In this document: one piece after another, positions 11,040-22,019 of the stretch | How the letters are laid out: the number at the start of each line of letters is the position of its first letter | Position numbering within the stretch: position 1 is the first letter of the stretch | From: an uncultured Opitutaceae bacterium | GTDB taxonomy: Bacteria > Verrucomicrobiota > Verrucomicrobiia > Opitutales > Opitutaceae | Reading direction: 5' to 3' | Length of the DNA: 64,000 nt | Assembly: GCA_951813085.1 (NCBI GenBank) | Contig: OX638348.1 | Location: 2,613,627 to 2,677,626 of the forward strand | The notes under the pieces: model-generated | The model's database searches: none | What the model was told of the DNA's origin: nothing | The model's input: the letters and a program-made list of their open reading frames with translations, nothing else | Program-made: the position numbers and the translations under genes

Positions 11040-14000
11040 ATGGGAAAATCGTTAGAAGATTGGATTGCAGAGGTCGAAACTGGCCTAGACCGTAAGCTAT
11101 CCAAGAATGAGAACGAATTCGTTGAATCCCTGACCGAGCTTCTAGACAGGTTTGACTGGAAGGATGAATTCAACGCGAAAGACCTTTCACTGCTCAATAG
11201 TGAAATACTCACTGTTGAGCGCGATCATCAAAGGTCCTTGACGCGAGATCTATGGGATGGGCAACCAGAAGATGAGTATTCACTCTGGCAATACCTATCG
11301 CTCGTATTCGACGATCGCGACATTGAGATACCCGGTTTCCTCAAAGCGCACACGAATTTAGACGAGACAAGAAAAAGGATCTTATCGAGGTAGAGGCAGA
11401 GGGAAACGAAGCTTTGGAAGAACCGACTAGGCAATCTATCCCAACGAAGAGACATCGGCCACACAGGAAATCTCGAGATAAGGCTTCGGCTTCAAGGGCG
11501 CGCATTCAAGTGGGAAGCACGAACCGTCGGATTCCCTGACTACTCTCCCCTGCCCGCTCGCGAAATAACCCAATGGCTCGCAAAGGATTTCGGGTTTCTC
11601 GATCGATTCGCTGCCGAGAGCTTGCCCCTATGCGCATTGTTCCAAGACTACTTTCGATCCACGCAACGCGCCCGCATCGACCTGGACAAGCCAGAAGACT
11701 GCTCTTTCATCAACGCCTTGCTTCACCGCTCGGACTCACGCAACCGAATTGTAGGCAAGAACGGAGAGCCGCTCACAATGGAGGAGCGCCATCTGAAATG
11801 GAGCGGATCGGAAACGGGTCCCAACCACGAAGGGAACTATCGCCTCGAGCTCGTATTCGAAAATGACGATTCGGCGCCGCTTCCACTTACCTGTCTTCCC
11901 GGGCAAAACGCGTTGTACTTGCACGCAGACACCCTTATTCCGGGCCCTCCTCTTCTCCAAGCGGAAGCGGATCCGAACGTTGCGTTCGAAATTCCTCAAG
12001 ATACGATAGAAAGCTCAGAAGGTTTGCTCTTCCTGAGAAATCAAGGTCTCGCTCTGCCCGAAAGCCTGGCAGGTAAAATTGTCACGGTTCCGCTTCAATC
12101 GTTCCTATACATAGACCTCGCTGAATCTAGCGACCGCGTTAGCGTCCCGCGTTCCCTGGATGTGTCTATCGTATCCGCATCGCGCGACAAGAACCACTGG
12201 TTCGTCCTGACCGATCAAGATTGGGTCCCCTCCGAAAACTGAGAGACCGGAGCAGAATCGCTTGAGCCCGAGGAAGGAACTCTCTTTGAATACCCAAGCG
12301 CGACTCGATACCTGTCCTCCCTGCGTTCGTTCGATCTAGATGAATTCGAGCCAGGTCATTGGACTCGATCCATCGATTCTGCGTTTCCGGAGCATTTTAC
12401 CGAGTGGATTCAGGAAATTCCCAGCGAGCTCCAAGTAATTGCCGATGACGAGCTCGATTCTCTCGTTGATCAGAAGCCAGCCGGTCGATATCGCCTACAA
12501 ATATCCGCGAACAATCATCAGGACTGGTTCAATGTCAATCTCGAGCCTGAAATATTGGATACGACACTAACCAATGAAGAAGAACAGATTCTCTTAAAAG
12601 CGAAAGGTAACTATGTACACTTTCGTGGCAAAGGCTGGAAACGCTTCGATCCCGCCGTCGCCACCAACCAGCAAGAGCTGTTGACGCAGCTAGGCTTAGC
12701 GGACACGGATTCTGCATCGGATAGGCATTCCTTTCATGCAATGCAGCTTGCTGAAGCGAAACTGGAGGACGCCCTTTTGGAATCGCAAGCGCGTGGGATT
12801 CGAAAGCGGGCCAAAGAAATTACCGCGCGCCCTCCTGCTAATCTTCCCAAAGGCATCTCGACACAGCTAAGGCCCTATCAAGAGGATAGGCTTCCGGTTT
12901 CTAGCATTTCTCTCTCTCAAAACAAGTTCGGAGGGATTCTTGCCGACGACATGGGACTTGGCAAGACACTGCAGACATTGACATGGCTCACCTGGCTCAA
13001 GCTTCATCGCCCCAAAGAAGAGCCTTTCAAGTGCATGGTTATTTGTCCGAAATCCGTAGTTCATGTTTGGATGCAGGAAGTTAGGCTACACTCTCAGATC
13101 TTAACTATAGAAGCATTCGACCCCACCACCGCTACCATTGATTCATGGAAAGCCAGCGAATCTGATATCCTCGTAGCCAACTATTCCCAACTTCGTATCA
13201 ACCGAGATTTTTTCTTGCAGCAAAGCTGGACAGTCGCGGCTCTCGATGAAGGTCAGTATATCAAGAACCCTCAGTCGCAAACCGCTAAGACCGCATTCGC
13301 CATCGATTCCGAATACAGAGTCGTCCTCACAGGTACGCCTATCGAAAATCGGATCCTTGATCTCTGGTCTCTATTCGCGTTCGCAATGCCTGGACTGCTC
13401 GGAAGCCAACCGTCATTCAAGCGCCAATACAAAGACAGCGACGCAGAGTCTCCCCAAAGGCTGTTTAGCCGGATTCGACACTTCATTCTTCGGCGAAGCA
13501 AATCCCAAGTGGCTCCTGATCTTCCGGATCGCATCGAAGAAACGCTTTCTTGCGATTTGGAGGGTGAACAACGAGACCTTTACTCTGCCGAGCTAAAGAG
13601 TGTTCAAGATCGTATACAGACAATAAATACAAATGAAGAATTTGACAAGGAGCGCTTCAACATCCTCTCTTCTCCGACTCCGACAGATCTGCTGCCATCC
13701 TCGGCTGATTGATCCCGCCTACGCGGATATGAACAGCGCCAAGCTCGAAGCATTGCTCGAACTGGTCGCTGAACTAAAGGACGAAGGCCACAAGGTCCTG
13801 ATATTTAGCCAGTTCGTCGAAATGCTGGAAATCATTCGCGGAGAGTTAGTCAAAATTGATTGCGCGCATCTCATGCTTACGGGCAAAACGCGGAATCGGG
13901 AAGCGCTCGTAAACGAATTCCAGGACGATGATTCCATCACCGCATTCCTGCTCTCCCTTCGGGCTGCCGGATCCGGTCTCAACCTGACCGCGGCAACCTA

Positions 14001-14232
14001 TGTCGTCCTCTACGATCCCTGGTGGAACCCCGCCGTCGAGGCCCAGGCGATCGACCGAACCCACCGAATTGGGCAAGTCAATGCATACCGTCTCACGGTC
14101 AAGGACTCGGTTGAAGACAAGACCCAAAGCCTCCAATTAAAGAAAGAGACCTTGGCCAACGAGGTCGTTCAGGAAGAATCCTTGAACCAAATCCTGGACC
14201 TTGAGCGGCTGGAAACGATCCTTCAGGCCTAG
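11040..14232 (+). pseudogene. SNF2-family DEAD/DEAH helicase, multiply interrupted
   Basis: Corrected, this is a ~1060-residue SNF2 ATPase that would remodel or translocate along nucleic acid. Helicase motifs in order are LRPYQ and DMGLGKT (motif I, ~12950), DEGQYIKNP (motif II), LTGTPIENR (motif III), RLRQICCHP, ILIFSQF-like (VLIFSQF), then WWNPAVEAQAIDRTHRIGQ (motifs V/VI). The first 350 nt and the middle match the N-terminal extension of verrucomicrobial SNF2 proteins. Lesions: a frameshift in the A-run near 11370, with return to frame near 11460-11480; in-frame TGA at 12240-12242; a compensating pair near 12884 and 12908, which scrambles a GFRFLAFLS segment; and an indel near 13665-13675 in a TC-rich run. 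Motif II has DEGQ where DEAQ or DEAH is usual. Confidence 0.8.
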
Positions 14233-14268
14233 TTTTCAGTCCATCCTCGAGAGAGTGTTTGCGGCCGG

Positions 14269-17088
14269 CTAGTTGTGCTTCGGATTGAGCTTTGCGACAA
14301 CGACGTTTTCGAAATTGAAGTAGCGCTTGGCCGCTTCCTGAATCTGGTAAGGATCGAACACTTTGACCTGATCCGGGAACTCCAGGATTTCCTTGAAGTC
14401 CCGACCCTCTCGAGCTGCCGAAACGAGATTTCGTAGCCAATAGCCATTCTCTTTCAATCCAGTCTCGTACCCACGCAAGTGGATCTCCTGCACTTTCTCG
14501 AGGTTCTTCACCCGAACGCCTCGCTCTTGCAAGTCCAGTATCTCGTGTATCCCAGCGCTGATGAGCAGATCGGCGTTGGCGGGATCGCAAGAAAACGCGA
14601 AACCAGACGAAAATCGCTCATTGGGCTCCCTAGCCAGATTTGCAAAGACGCCAACGCCATACGTTCCGCCATTCTCTTCGCGCAAGGATTCCCTCATTCG
14701 AATATTCAGCAAGTCTCGTACAACGCTCATCAAGTAGCGATTTTCTGGAGACCACTCAGCCTCACCCGAAAAGAGCACCCTCACGCTCGTCTTCTCCTCA
14801 AGCCCAAAGCTGATAGTCACATTCCGTTTGCCCGGAAGCGGATCATCCCCGCGATAGCGGCCCTTCTCCGTTCTATCGATTGATGGTAGGGATGCTAGAT
14901 AGGTCCTCGCATAATCTTTCATCCTATCTACGTCGAGCGAACCGACAAACACGAAGGTGAAATCGCTGAAATCCTTAAATCGGCTCTTGTATACGCTCAA
15001 GGCCAAATGAGGATCGATCTCATTGAGCAATTCCATATCGAGCGGACGATGCCTTGGATGGTCGCCATACAGCTCCTTTTCGATCGCGTCTTGGAACACT
15101 GCCTGCGGAGATTTCTGCCGATTCACGATCATCGCCTTTAAACGCGATTCCAATGACTGATACGCATCTTCGTCCAATCGAGGCTGGGTCGCTTGCAAAT
15201 AAAGCAACTTAAAGAAGGACTCTAAATCACTAGGAGATGAAGATCCGCTGAATCCTTCGTATTGATTGGATAAGTACGGCGCCACATCAATCGATTTTCC
15301 TGCGAGGCGCTTCTCCAATTGAAGCGAATTAAAGGGTCCCGCTCCGCTTTCACCCAATATCATGGTGGACATCAAAGCGGACAGGTATTCGTCATCCATG
15401 ACCAAGCTATGCCCACCTGGACTGAAAGCGCTCATCAATACTTCATCATTCTGAAATTCAGTCGGCTTTAGAATGACTGTGACGCCATTGGACAATTCCA
15501 ATGAGTGCGTATCCACGTCTTCATGATACGATTCTGATACGATCAATCCTGGAGTTGGAGGCTCTTGCAACAGGGGCAAATCCAAAAACTCGTCCTGATA
15601 CGCTTCGAGCTCTATCGAGCTAGATTGCTCGATAGCGGAAGCAAGCGCGTCCTCGGAAGGCAAATCAAGCCCCTCCTTCTTAGGACCACTAAACAAGACG
15701 ACCCGATTCTCCTGCTGAGCGAATCCGTTTCCAATCGCATTAACCTCCGCGAGCGTGATGTCCTCAAGAAATGCCTGAGTCATCTCTAACTCCATCTCAA
15801 TGCCTGGAATCGGCTCATCCACAGTGAAGGCGCGCGTGTATTCCGCCGCGTAAGTATCCGAATCCGTTTTGTCGCGCTCGATAAACGCTCCTTCTAGCGA
15901 TCGGAGCACATCCGCTTTGACCCGCTCTAGCTCGCTTTCAGTAAACCCGTCGTTTATCGCTCGATTGGTCTCGCCGATCAACGCGTCCAACCCCTCTTGA
16001 TAGCGCTCACCGATAAAGATCACCGTTTGCTGCAGGGCTTCCTTTTCCCGCGCGATGCGCGTTTCGCCAGCGCTTGCTTGAATGAAGGGAGGGTTGGGCT
16101 CGCGGGAGCGCTCATCAAGGCGGCGATTGAGCATTCCGAAGTAGAGGCGTTCAATGATCATTTGACGATAATCTCGAGCGCTCTGGTCCGGCCCCACCGG
16201 CCGTTTGGTGAGCATGCTGTACGATGCGATCGTAAGTTCAGGATCCGTTTCAATGGAAAATAGAGTCTCCTCATGATCGGGCACCTCAGTAGGGGTCCTC
16301 TCGACCGCATCCACATCGTTCTCCAAGGAGCTGAAGGTATCGACTATCTGCTGCTCGATTGCATCTTTATCGATATCCCCGACGACGATTACGCCCATCA
16401 AGTTTGGCCGGTACCATGTCTTGTAAAACTCGACAAATCGCTCCCTAGGCGCATTGGCGACCACGATCATCGAGCCGATAGGATTGCGATCCGCATAGTC
16501 CGACTTGAAATATAGGAAGGGTCGCTGACGTTCGCTCAGACGTTCGCCTACCCCTTGGCGAGAGCGCCACTCCTCCAAAATTACGCCCCGCTCTTTCTCG
16601 ATTTCCAATGGATCTAGAGTCAACCCCACCGCCCAATCCTCAAGGATCTGAAAACCGGTTTCGAGCAAGCTTGGATCATCGGTCGGCAACTGAAGCATGT
16701 AAACCGTTTCGTTGTAGGACGTATACGCGTTTACGTGAGATCCGAAACGCATTCCGGCGCGTTCCATAAAATCGACAATTTCGCTTTTGGCGAAGCGACG
16801 CGTCCCATTGAACGCCATGTGCTCCAGGAAATGCGCCAATCCTCGTTGGCTATCGTTCTCCTGGAGCGAACCTGCATTCACAACCAATCGCAGGAACACC
16901 CTTCCCTCCGGCTTCTTATTCTCTCGAATATAATACTTCAGCCCGTTTTCCAGCTGCCCCACAATGATGCTCTTGTCGACAGGAAGCGGGCCATCCATTT
17001 CCCAGCTACGCTCCTGGGCGACGACGCTATTCAAGCAAGCTGCGATAGCGTAAGCGAGATGGGGCAAAGAGATTCGAGATAGATTCAT
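14269..17088 (-). CDS. M16-family zinc metalloprotease (pitrilysin/insulinase type)
   Basis: A 939-residue secreted or periplasmic protease. The inverted zinc motif HFLEH is near residue 95 with AFNGT after it, as in M16 peptidases; the second zinc-ligand region lies about 75 residues further on (EIEKERGVILEEW). The C-terminal half repeats the M16 fold without a zinc site, the usual arrangement for this family. The start is the ATG at 17088, which gives a signal-peptide-like N-terminus (LPHLAYAIAACLNSVVAQ); the longer open frame to 17157 is less likely. The gene converges on the SNF2 gene, with ~36 nt between the stops, and diverges from the CobW gene. Confidence 0.9.
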   Translation of the reverse strand: MNLSRISLPHLAYAIAACLNSVVAQERSWEMDGPLPVDKSIIVGQLENGLKYYIRENKKPEGRVFLRLVVNAGSLQENDSQRGLAHFLEHMAFNGTRRFAKSEIVDFMERAGMRFGSHVNAYTSYNETVYMLQLPTDDPSLLETGFQILEDWAVGLTLDPLEIEKERGVILEEWRSRQGVGERLSERQRPFLYFKSDYADRNPIGSMIVVANAPRERFVEFYKTWYRPNLMGVIVVGDIDKDAIEQQIVDTFSSLENDVDAVERTPTEVPDHEETLFSIETDPELTIASYSMLTKRPVGPDQSARDYRQMIIERLYFGMLNRRLDERSREPNPPFIQASAGETRIAREKEALQQTVIFIGERYQEGLDALIGETNRAINDGFTESELERVKADVLRSLEGAFIERDKTDSDTYAAEYTRAFTVDEPIPGIEMELEMTQAFLEDITLAEVNAIGNGFAQQENRVVLFSGPKKEGLDLPSEDALASAIEQSSSIELEAYQDEFLDLPLLQEPPTPGLIVSESYHEDVDTHSLELSNGVTVILKPTEFQNDEVLMSAFSPGGHSLVMDDEYLSALMSTMILGESGAGPFNSLQLEKRLAGKSIDVAPYLSNQYEGFSGSSSPSDLESFFKLLYLQATQPRLDEDAYQSLESRLKAMIVNRQKSPQAVFQDAIEKELYGDHPRHRPLDMELLNEIDPHLALSVYKSRFKDFSDFTFVFVGSLDVDRMKDYARTYLASLPSIDRTEKGRYRGDDPLPGKRNVTISFGLEEKTSVRVLFSGEAEWSPENRYLMSVVRDLLNIRMRESLREENGGTYGVGVFANLAREPNERFSSGFAFSCDPANADLLISAGIHEILDLQERGVRVKNLEKVQEIHLRGYETGLKENGYWLRNLVSAAREGRDFKEILEFPDQVKVFDPYQIQEAAKRYFNFENVVVAKLNPKHN

Positions 17089-17277
17089 AATCGATTCGGT
17101 AATAGCGATAAGGGGCAAGGAACCTAAATGGCGAACGTCAGTTCCCTCATATACCACGCAGCAATCATGCGATTGACCAGAGCGTTGGCAAGCCTGCCAT
17201 CCAACCCTTCTTTAAGAACCGGCCAGTTCAACCAACGATTGCGCCGACCTGAATACCTGACTTGCATAGCGCCATCA

Positions 17278-18507
17278 ATGGAAATGCCTGATCGAATCGG
17301 AACGCTCCCAGTCACCCCTATATCCGGATTTCTTGGAGCCGGCAAAACCACCTTGCTCAACAATCTAATCCGCAACGCGAATGGGGAGCGCATCGCCGTG
17401 ATCGTCAATGACGTTGGCGCAGTAAATATCGACGCAGAGCTGATCGAATCCGAAGTACGCACCCTTGACGGCGCAGTAGACCAGGTCGTGGCCCTAAGCG
17501 GAGGGTGCATCTGCTGCTCGATTCAGGAAGATCTAGTCGCAGCGCTTTCGGAGTTATCGGAAAACAAGCAGATCGATAGGCTGGTAATCGAATCGACCGG
17601 CGTCGCGGAACCCGTATCAATCGCCCAAACCTTTTTCGCCGAAGACGTCGCCGGCAGACCCTTGGAAAACAGCGCTCAAATCGACTCTCTCGTTACCGTC
17701 ATCGACTCGCCGTTTTTTCTCAAGGAATGGAGAGCTCACGAGAAAAAGGAAGGGAGCCGCGACCTTCTGCGGCAAGAGGATGACAGGCCCATATTCGAAC
17801 TGCTGATTGAGCAGGTTGAATGCGCCGACATATTGGTCGCCAACAAAAGCGATCTCGTCGACGACACCGACAAGATCGAGATGAAAGCGATCCTGTCTAG
17901 CCTCAATGATCGCGCTATGTACTTCAAGTCCACGCAGGGGTCGATCGAGAATCGCCACATTATCGGAAAAGGTCTATTCGATCCCAAGGGCACGCTATCG
18001 GGAGCCAACTGGCTACGATACCTTGAAAACAGCGATCCCCGCCGCCCCTCTTCTCTGCGGTTTCGCAAGACGGAAATTCCTCAATCTTCATTGATTCAGC
18101 CGCGGCTGAGCGCGTCCATCGGCAAAGGAAAATCAGTCGGCAAACTCGTCGAAACATATATATATCGAGCCCGGAGGCCACTCGATGCCTATAGGTTTGC
18201 CAGCGTAATCAATCATTCGATACCAGGAATATTGAGAGCGAAGGGGTATTGCTGGATCTCGGGACAGAACGATTCGGTTGGTTTCCTCTCGATAACGGGA
18301 TCGACCACTCGCTGCGACTTCTTGGGAAACTGGTGGGCGGCCGCCCTAGAGAAGGGGAAGATAGATCGCGCAAGAATTCCTGCAGAGGTCGAGCGAAAAT
18401 GGGAAACCCCCTATGGAGACCGATGTCAAGAACTCGTATTTATCGGAATCGACCTAGACGGCGAATCTCTCAAATCACAAATCGACGCCTGCCTTGTCGA
18501 ATCCTAA
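17278..18507 (+). CDS. CobW/P47K-family (G3E) GTPase, putative metal chaperone
   Basis: A 409-residue G3E GTPase, a family whose members deliver metals such as zinc or cobalt to target enzymes. GFLGAGKTTLLN is the Walker A motif. GGCICCSI is the CxCC metal-binding motif that defines COG0523 proteins. ESTGVAEP and the VANKSDLV guanine-specificity motif follow. The C-terminal ~130 residues form the CobW C-domain (SIPGILRAKGYCWISG). The frame is open upstream to 17128, but ATG 17278 (or 17284) places the P-loop at the normal distance from the N-terminus. Metal identity cannot be read from the sequence, and no zinc regulator binding site is visible. Confidence 0.88.
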   Translation: MEMPDRIGTLPVTPISGFLGAGKTTLLNNLIRNANGERIAVIVNDVGAVNIDAELIESEVRTLDGAVDQVVALSGGCICCSIQEDLVAALSELSENKQIDRLVIESTGVAEPVSIAQTFFAEDVAGRPLENSAQIDSLVTVIDSPFFLKEWRAHEKKEGSRDLLRQEDDRPIFELLIEQVECADILVANKSDLVDDTDKIEMKAILSSLNDRAMYFKSTQGSIENRHIIGKGLFDPKGTLSGANWLRYLENSDPRRPSSLRFRKTEIPQSSLIQPRLSASIGKGKSVGKLVETYIYRARRPLDAYRFASVINHSIPGILRAKGYCWISGQNDSVGFLSITGSTTRCDFLGNWWAAALEKGKIDRARIPAEVERKWETPYGDRCQELVFIGIDLDGESLKSQIDACLVES

Positions 18508-18529
18508 CGAATACATTCAGTAGGCGCGC

Positions 18530-19315
18530 CTACACCAACGCGAGCGCTTCTTTTCCGATTGGAACGCTCAGGATCTCTGGGCCGTCGCGATTGATGATCA
18601 CGGTATGCTCGAAGTGGGCGGATACGCTGCCATCCGCGCTCAATGCCGTCCACCCGTCATCCGCCATTTTCACTCCATACTTCCCCATGTTCACCATGGG
18701 TTCGATGCACACCACGGAATTTTCGCGAAGCTTGGGACCATTTCCGGGCTTTCCAAAATTCGGGATCTGCGGCTCTTCGTGCAAGCTCTTGCCCACGCCA
18801 TGGCCAACGAAATCGCGAATTACGGAAAACCCGGCATTCTCGACCACGCGCTGAACCGAGCTCGAAATTTTGCCCACTCGATTTCCCAGGCGGGCCGCTT
18901 TGATTCCCTCGTATAGGGACTCTTCGGTAATGTCTAGCAACCACTGCACCTCGGGATCGACGGTACCCACCGCAACGGTGCGGCAATTGTCCCCGATGTA
19001 TCCGTTGTATCGCGTGCACACATCAACGCTTATCACATCGCCTTCGCGAAGCACGCGGTCGATGCTGCCTATCCCGTGCACGACTTCATCGTTTACGGAA
19101 AGGCAGGTATACGCCGGATAGATGCGGGAGCCGACTTGATACTTGTAGCAGGCGCTTTCCGCTCCGAGCTCTTCGATGAAACGACGACCGGATTGATCCA
19201 GGTCGTAGGTATTCAGGCCAGGCGCGACGAGCATGCACATGCGGTCCAGAACCGTCGCAGCGACTTGAGCCGCCTCGCGTATCGCCTCCATTTGCTGTTC
19301 GTTCCTGACTATCAT
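18530..19315 (-). CDS. map: Methionine aminopeptidase, type I
   Basis: Removes the initiator methionine from new proteins. The 261-residue length fits type Ia. The metal ligands are visible in context: SVDVCTRYNGYIGDNCRT (two Asp), FVGHGVGKSLHEEP (His), CIEPMVN (Glu), and the final Glu in AHFEHTV. The gene is convergent with the CobW gene, with a 22-nt gap. It is on the same strand as rmuC, whose stop lies 119 nt upstream of this start. Confidence 0.95.
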   Translation of the reverse strand: MIVRNEQQMEAIREAAQVAATVLDRMCMLVAPGLNTYDLDQSGRRFIEELGAESACYKYQVGSRIYPAYTCLSVNDEVVHGIGSIDRVLREGDVISVDVCTRYNGYIGDNCRTVAVGTVDPEVQWLLDITEESLYEGIKAARLGNRVGKISSSVQRVVENAGFSVIRDFVGHGVGKSLHEEPQIPNFGKPGNGPKLRENSVVCIEPMVNMGKYGVKMADDGWTALSADGSVSAHFEHTVIINRDGPEILSVPIGKEALALV

Positions 19316-19434
19316 CGCACCAAGGTCACCTATCGGATCCCTAAACTCCTACAATAGCCATGAATCCGCGATTACAATTACAATCCTGCGATTCCGACCG
19401 ATTTTCGGAACGCTTCCACGATTGAGAGCCCGAT

Positions 19435-20543
19435 CTATTCATCAAGCAAGGCGTCTTCGACGGCATCGGCTGGGAGCGACTTTTTCGCTTTAGCCCCCAA
19501 TTTCTTAATATCTTCCACGCTCTTCACCAGATTTCCTTTGCCCGACTTCAACTTATTGATAGCCGCCTCGTACGCGTCCTGGCTTTTAGACAGGCTGTGA
19601 CCGATCCCCTCCATATCCGCATAGAAACCAACGAATTTGTCATACAAGGCCCCGCTTCTTCGGGCGATTTCCAGGACATTTCGCGTTTGCTTCTCCTGTC
19701 TCCATAGATTCGCCACAATCCGCAACGTAGCCAGAAGCGTCGAAGGCGTCACAATCATGACCCCCTGCTGAAAAGCGGCGGCGGAAAGCGCATCGTCCGC
19801 CTGCATCGCCATCGCGAAGGCTGGTTCTATCGGAACGAACATCAGCACGAAGTCCGGCGAATCGATTTCATAGAGCGCTTCATACTTCTTCTTGCTCAAT
19901 TCGCTCACATGCGTCTTCAAGCTGGTCACATGCTCCTTCAATCGTTTTTCGCGACGCTCCGCATCCGACTCGTTAGCGCAGGCCTCGTAAGCCACCAAGC
20001 TCACCTTGGAATCCACTACAAGGTGCTTTTTGTCGGGCAAGCTAATGATCACATCGGGTTGAAAGCGCTTTCCTTCGTCATCCTTCAGGCTCGCTTGCGT
20101 TTCATACTCTCGACCTGCTACGAGTCCTGATTTTTCCAATACGCGTTTGAGAATCATCTCTCCCCAATTCCCCTGCGTCTTCGCCTGCCCCTTTAAGGCC
20201 GAGGTAAGATTCTTAGCCTCTTCCGTCATTTGGAGATTTAGTGAATGCAAGCTTTTCAATTGCTCATTGAGCGCCGCTCGATCTTTCAATCCCTCTTCAT
20301 GCACTTTGTCCACCCGTTCCCGGAAGTCCTTTATTCGTTCGCTCAAAGGTGTAAGCAGCTTGTCCAGGCTCTCCTTGTTGCTCTCAACGAACTCTTAGCG
20401 AGCTGCGCCGTTCGCTCCTTCAGTAGCGCTTCCTCGGTCAATCTAGGCCCCGTCGGAAGCCTTAGCGATTGTATCACCCAGGCCGCTACGAAGCCGAGCA
20501 ACAAGGCAATGACCCAACTAAACTCACCAATCGCTTCAACCAC
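19435..20543 (-). pseudogene. rmuC: RmuC-family DNA recombination protein with one frameshift
   Basis: RmuC proteins limit DNA inversions and resemble nucleases. The C-terminal 303 residues hold the conserved core (GNWGEMILKRVLEKSGL, QPDVIISLPDKKHLVVDSKVSL, FVPIEPAF). The N-terminal membrane anchor (WVIALLLGFVAAWVI) and the start of the coiled coil are in another frame. Restoring one base near 20394-20395 joins AQLAK to EFVESNKESLDKLL. The proposed GTG start at 20543 overlaps the regulator stop by 8 nt; an ATG at 20600 in the same frame would overlap it by 65 nt. Confidence 0.8.
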
Positions 20544-21204
20544 TGACTTCGACTTGTATTTTTCGGGCCGCAGGAAATCCCATGCTGCAATGCCCACCAT
20601 TTACGAACTCGATCGATAAAATGCCGGCATGGCTATCATGCTGCGTCACAGTAATGCGCTTGCCGGGAACGAGCTTGTTCGATTCCAAATATTGCAGGAA
20701 TCCCTCCGCCTGATCTTCGATTCGACTTATTGTAACGCTGTCCCCTTCTTGGCATTGATCGAGCGGAATCAGGGCTCGCTTCGCCATGACGCCCGCGGCA
20801 GACGGGATCGAGTCGCCATGAGGATCTACCGTAGGGTTTCCCAATAGGGCATCTATACGCTCTAGCACACTATCCGATATCGCATGCTCCAAAGTCTCGG
20901 CTTCCTCGTGGATCTCGTGCCATTCCATCCCGAGTATTTCCACTAGGAAAAGTTCCACCAATCGATGTCGACGCAATACCAGCAAGGCGAGGCGTTGGCC
21001 GATTTCAGACAACTTGACCCCAACTCGCGGCACGTATTCTACGTGTTTCGATTTCGCCAACGATTTCACCATGGAAGTCGCAGTTCCCGGAGTAACTCCG
21101 AGCGACGCTGCAAGATCTCCCATCCCTACTGTACCGCCTTCACCCTGCTCGAATTGAAGCGCATAGATTTGCTTGATATAATTTTCGACGGTACTTGATG
21201 CCAT
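20536..21204 (-). CDS. DtxR/MntR-family metal-dependent transcriptional regulator
   Basis: A 222-residue iron- or manganese-responsive repressor. The N-terminal winged helix (residues ~1-65) includes GMGDLAASLGVTPGTATSMVK. The dimerisation and metal-binding domain follows, with RRHRLVELFL and HEEAETLEHAIS, a DtxR-family hallmark. The C-terminal FeoA/SH3-like domain spans about 150-222. No metal-transporter gene lies nearby in the window, so its targets are elsewhere. It is divergent from the response regulator at 21391, with a 186-nt shared upstream region. Confidence 0.9.
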   Translation of the reverse strand: MASSTVENYIKQIYALQFEQGEGGTVGMGDLAASLGVTPGTATSMVKSLAKSKHVEYVPRVGVKLSEIGQRLALLVLRRHRLVELFLVEILGMEWHEIHEEAETLEHAISDSVLERIDALLGNPTVDPHGDSIPSAAGVMAKRALIPLDQCQEGDSVTISRIEDQAEGFLQYLESNKLVPGKRITVTQHDSHAGILSIEFVNGGHCSMGFPAARKIQVEVSG

Positions 21205-21390
21205 GATCGCCTCGCGAACCGCTATTGGTGGCGCATTTGCCCCAGAATGGAAAGCCTTTATCGCGAAAAGAGGCTCACTCGTCTTGAAGGAAGCGTCCGT
21301 CGGCCAATGCGATAAATTATTGTAAATACTGATGCGGTAGAGACACCGGATTCAAAGGTCGCCCTTCGCGCCGATGTAGACAAAGACTCA

Positions 21391-22002
21391 ATGGACTCAA
21401 AACAGAAAATTCACATCGTCGAAGACGATCCCACCACGCGTCGACTCCTTGAAAACCTTACCAGTCTCCTGGGTTACGAGGTATACTCTTACGACAATGG
21501 CGACGATGCTTGGGACGCGTTTGCGGTTGAGGATCCGCAAATCGTGATAAGCGACTGGAAAATGCAGGGCAAAGACGGGCTCGAGCTTTGCCGTCGCCTT
21601 CGAGAGATGAATTCGGAGACCTACACCTATTTCATCCTGGTAACCGCTCAGCGGCGCTCTCGAGGGAACCTGGAGCAAGCCATTGAAGCCGGCATCGACG
21701 ATTTTCTGAAAAAGCCCATCGGATCCGAAGAGATCTGGAACCGACTTCGCGTGGCGGAGCGTATTCTCGGCTTCAACCGACAAGTGCAGACGCTCGAGAG
21801 TTTGATCCCGATCTGCGCCTACTGCAAAAAGGTGCGAAACGACGGCGATCTTTGGGAACAGATCGAACAGTACGTCAACGAGCGTACAGGCGCCGATTTC
21901 GCTCACTCGATTTGCCCGCCGTGCATGGATAAGCACGTTCGTCCTCAAATGGAGGAATACAAGCAGTCATTGAAGGATAAGAAAGCCTCGGCTGAATCCT
22001 AG
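21391..22002 (+). CDS. Response regulator with C-terminal four-cysteine motif
   Basis: A 203-residue protein. Residues 1-125 form a CheY-like receiver domain: acidic pair EDD at the N-terminus, phospho-acceptor Asp in ISDWKMQG, and the Thr and Lys of TAQ and KKP. In place of a DNA-binding domain, the C-terminus carries IPICAYCKKVRNDGDLW followed by HSICPPCMDKH. The two CxxC pairs could bind zinc. This tail recurs in receiver proteins of aquatic bacteria, where its function is not established. No kinase gene is adjacent. Confidence 0.88.
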   Translation: MDSKQKIHIVEDDPTTRRLLENLTSLLGYEVYSYDNGDDAWDAFAVEDPQIVISDWKMQGKDGLELCRRLREMNSETYTYFILVTAQRRSRGNLEQAIEAGIDDFLKKPIGSEEIWNRLRVAERILGFNRQVQTLESLIPICAYCKKVRNDGDLWEQIEQYVNERTGADFAHSICPPCMDKHVRPQMEEYKQSLKDKKASAES

Positions 22003-22019
22003 ACGGACGAGTCGGCCTC

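Noticed and set aside
14099..14590. Minus-strand open frame across the SNF2 and M16 ends
   Set aside because: It is antisense to the SNF2 3' end and out of frame with the M16 gene, with low-complexity Arg/Ser/Gly content.
17128..17277. Longer N-terminus for the CobW GTPase
   Set aside because: The 50 extra residues are not conserved in the family, and the P-loop would sit too far from the N-terminus.
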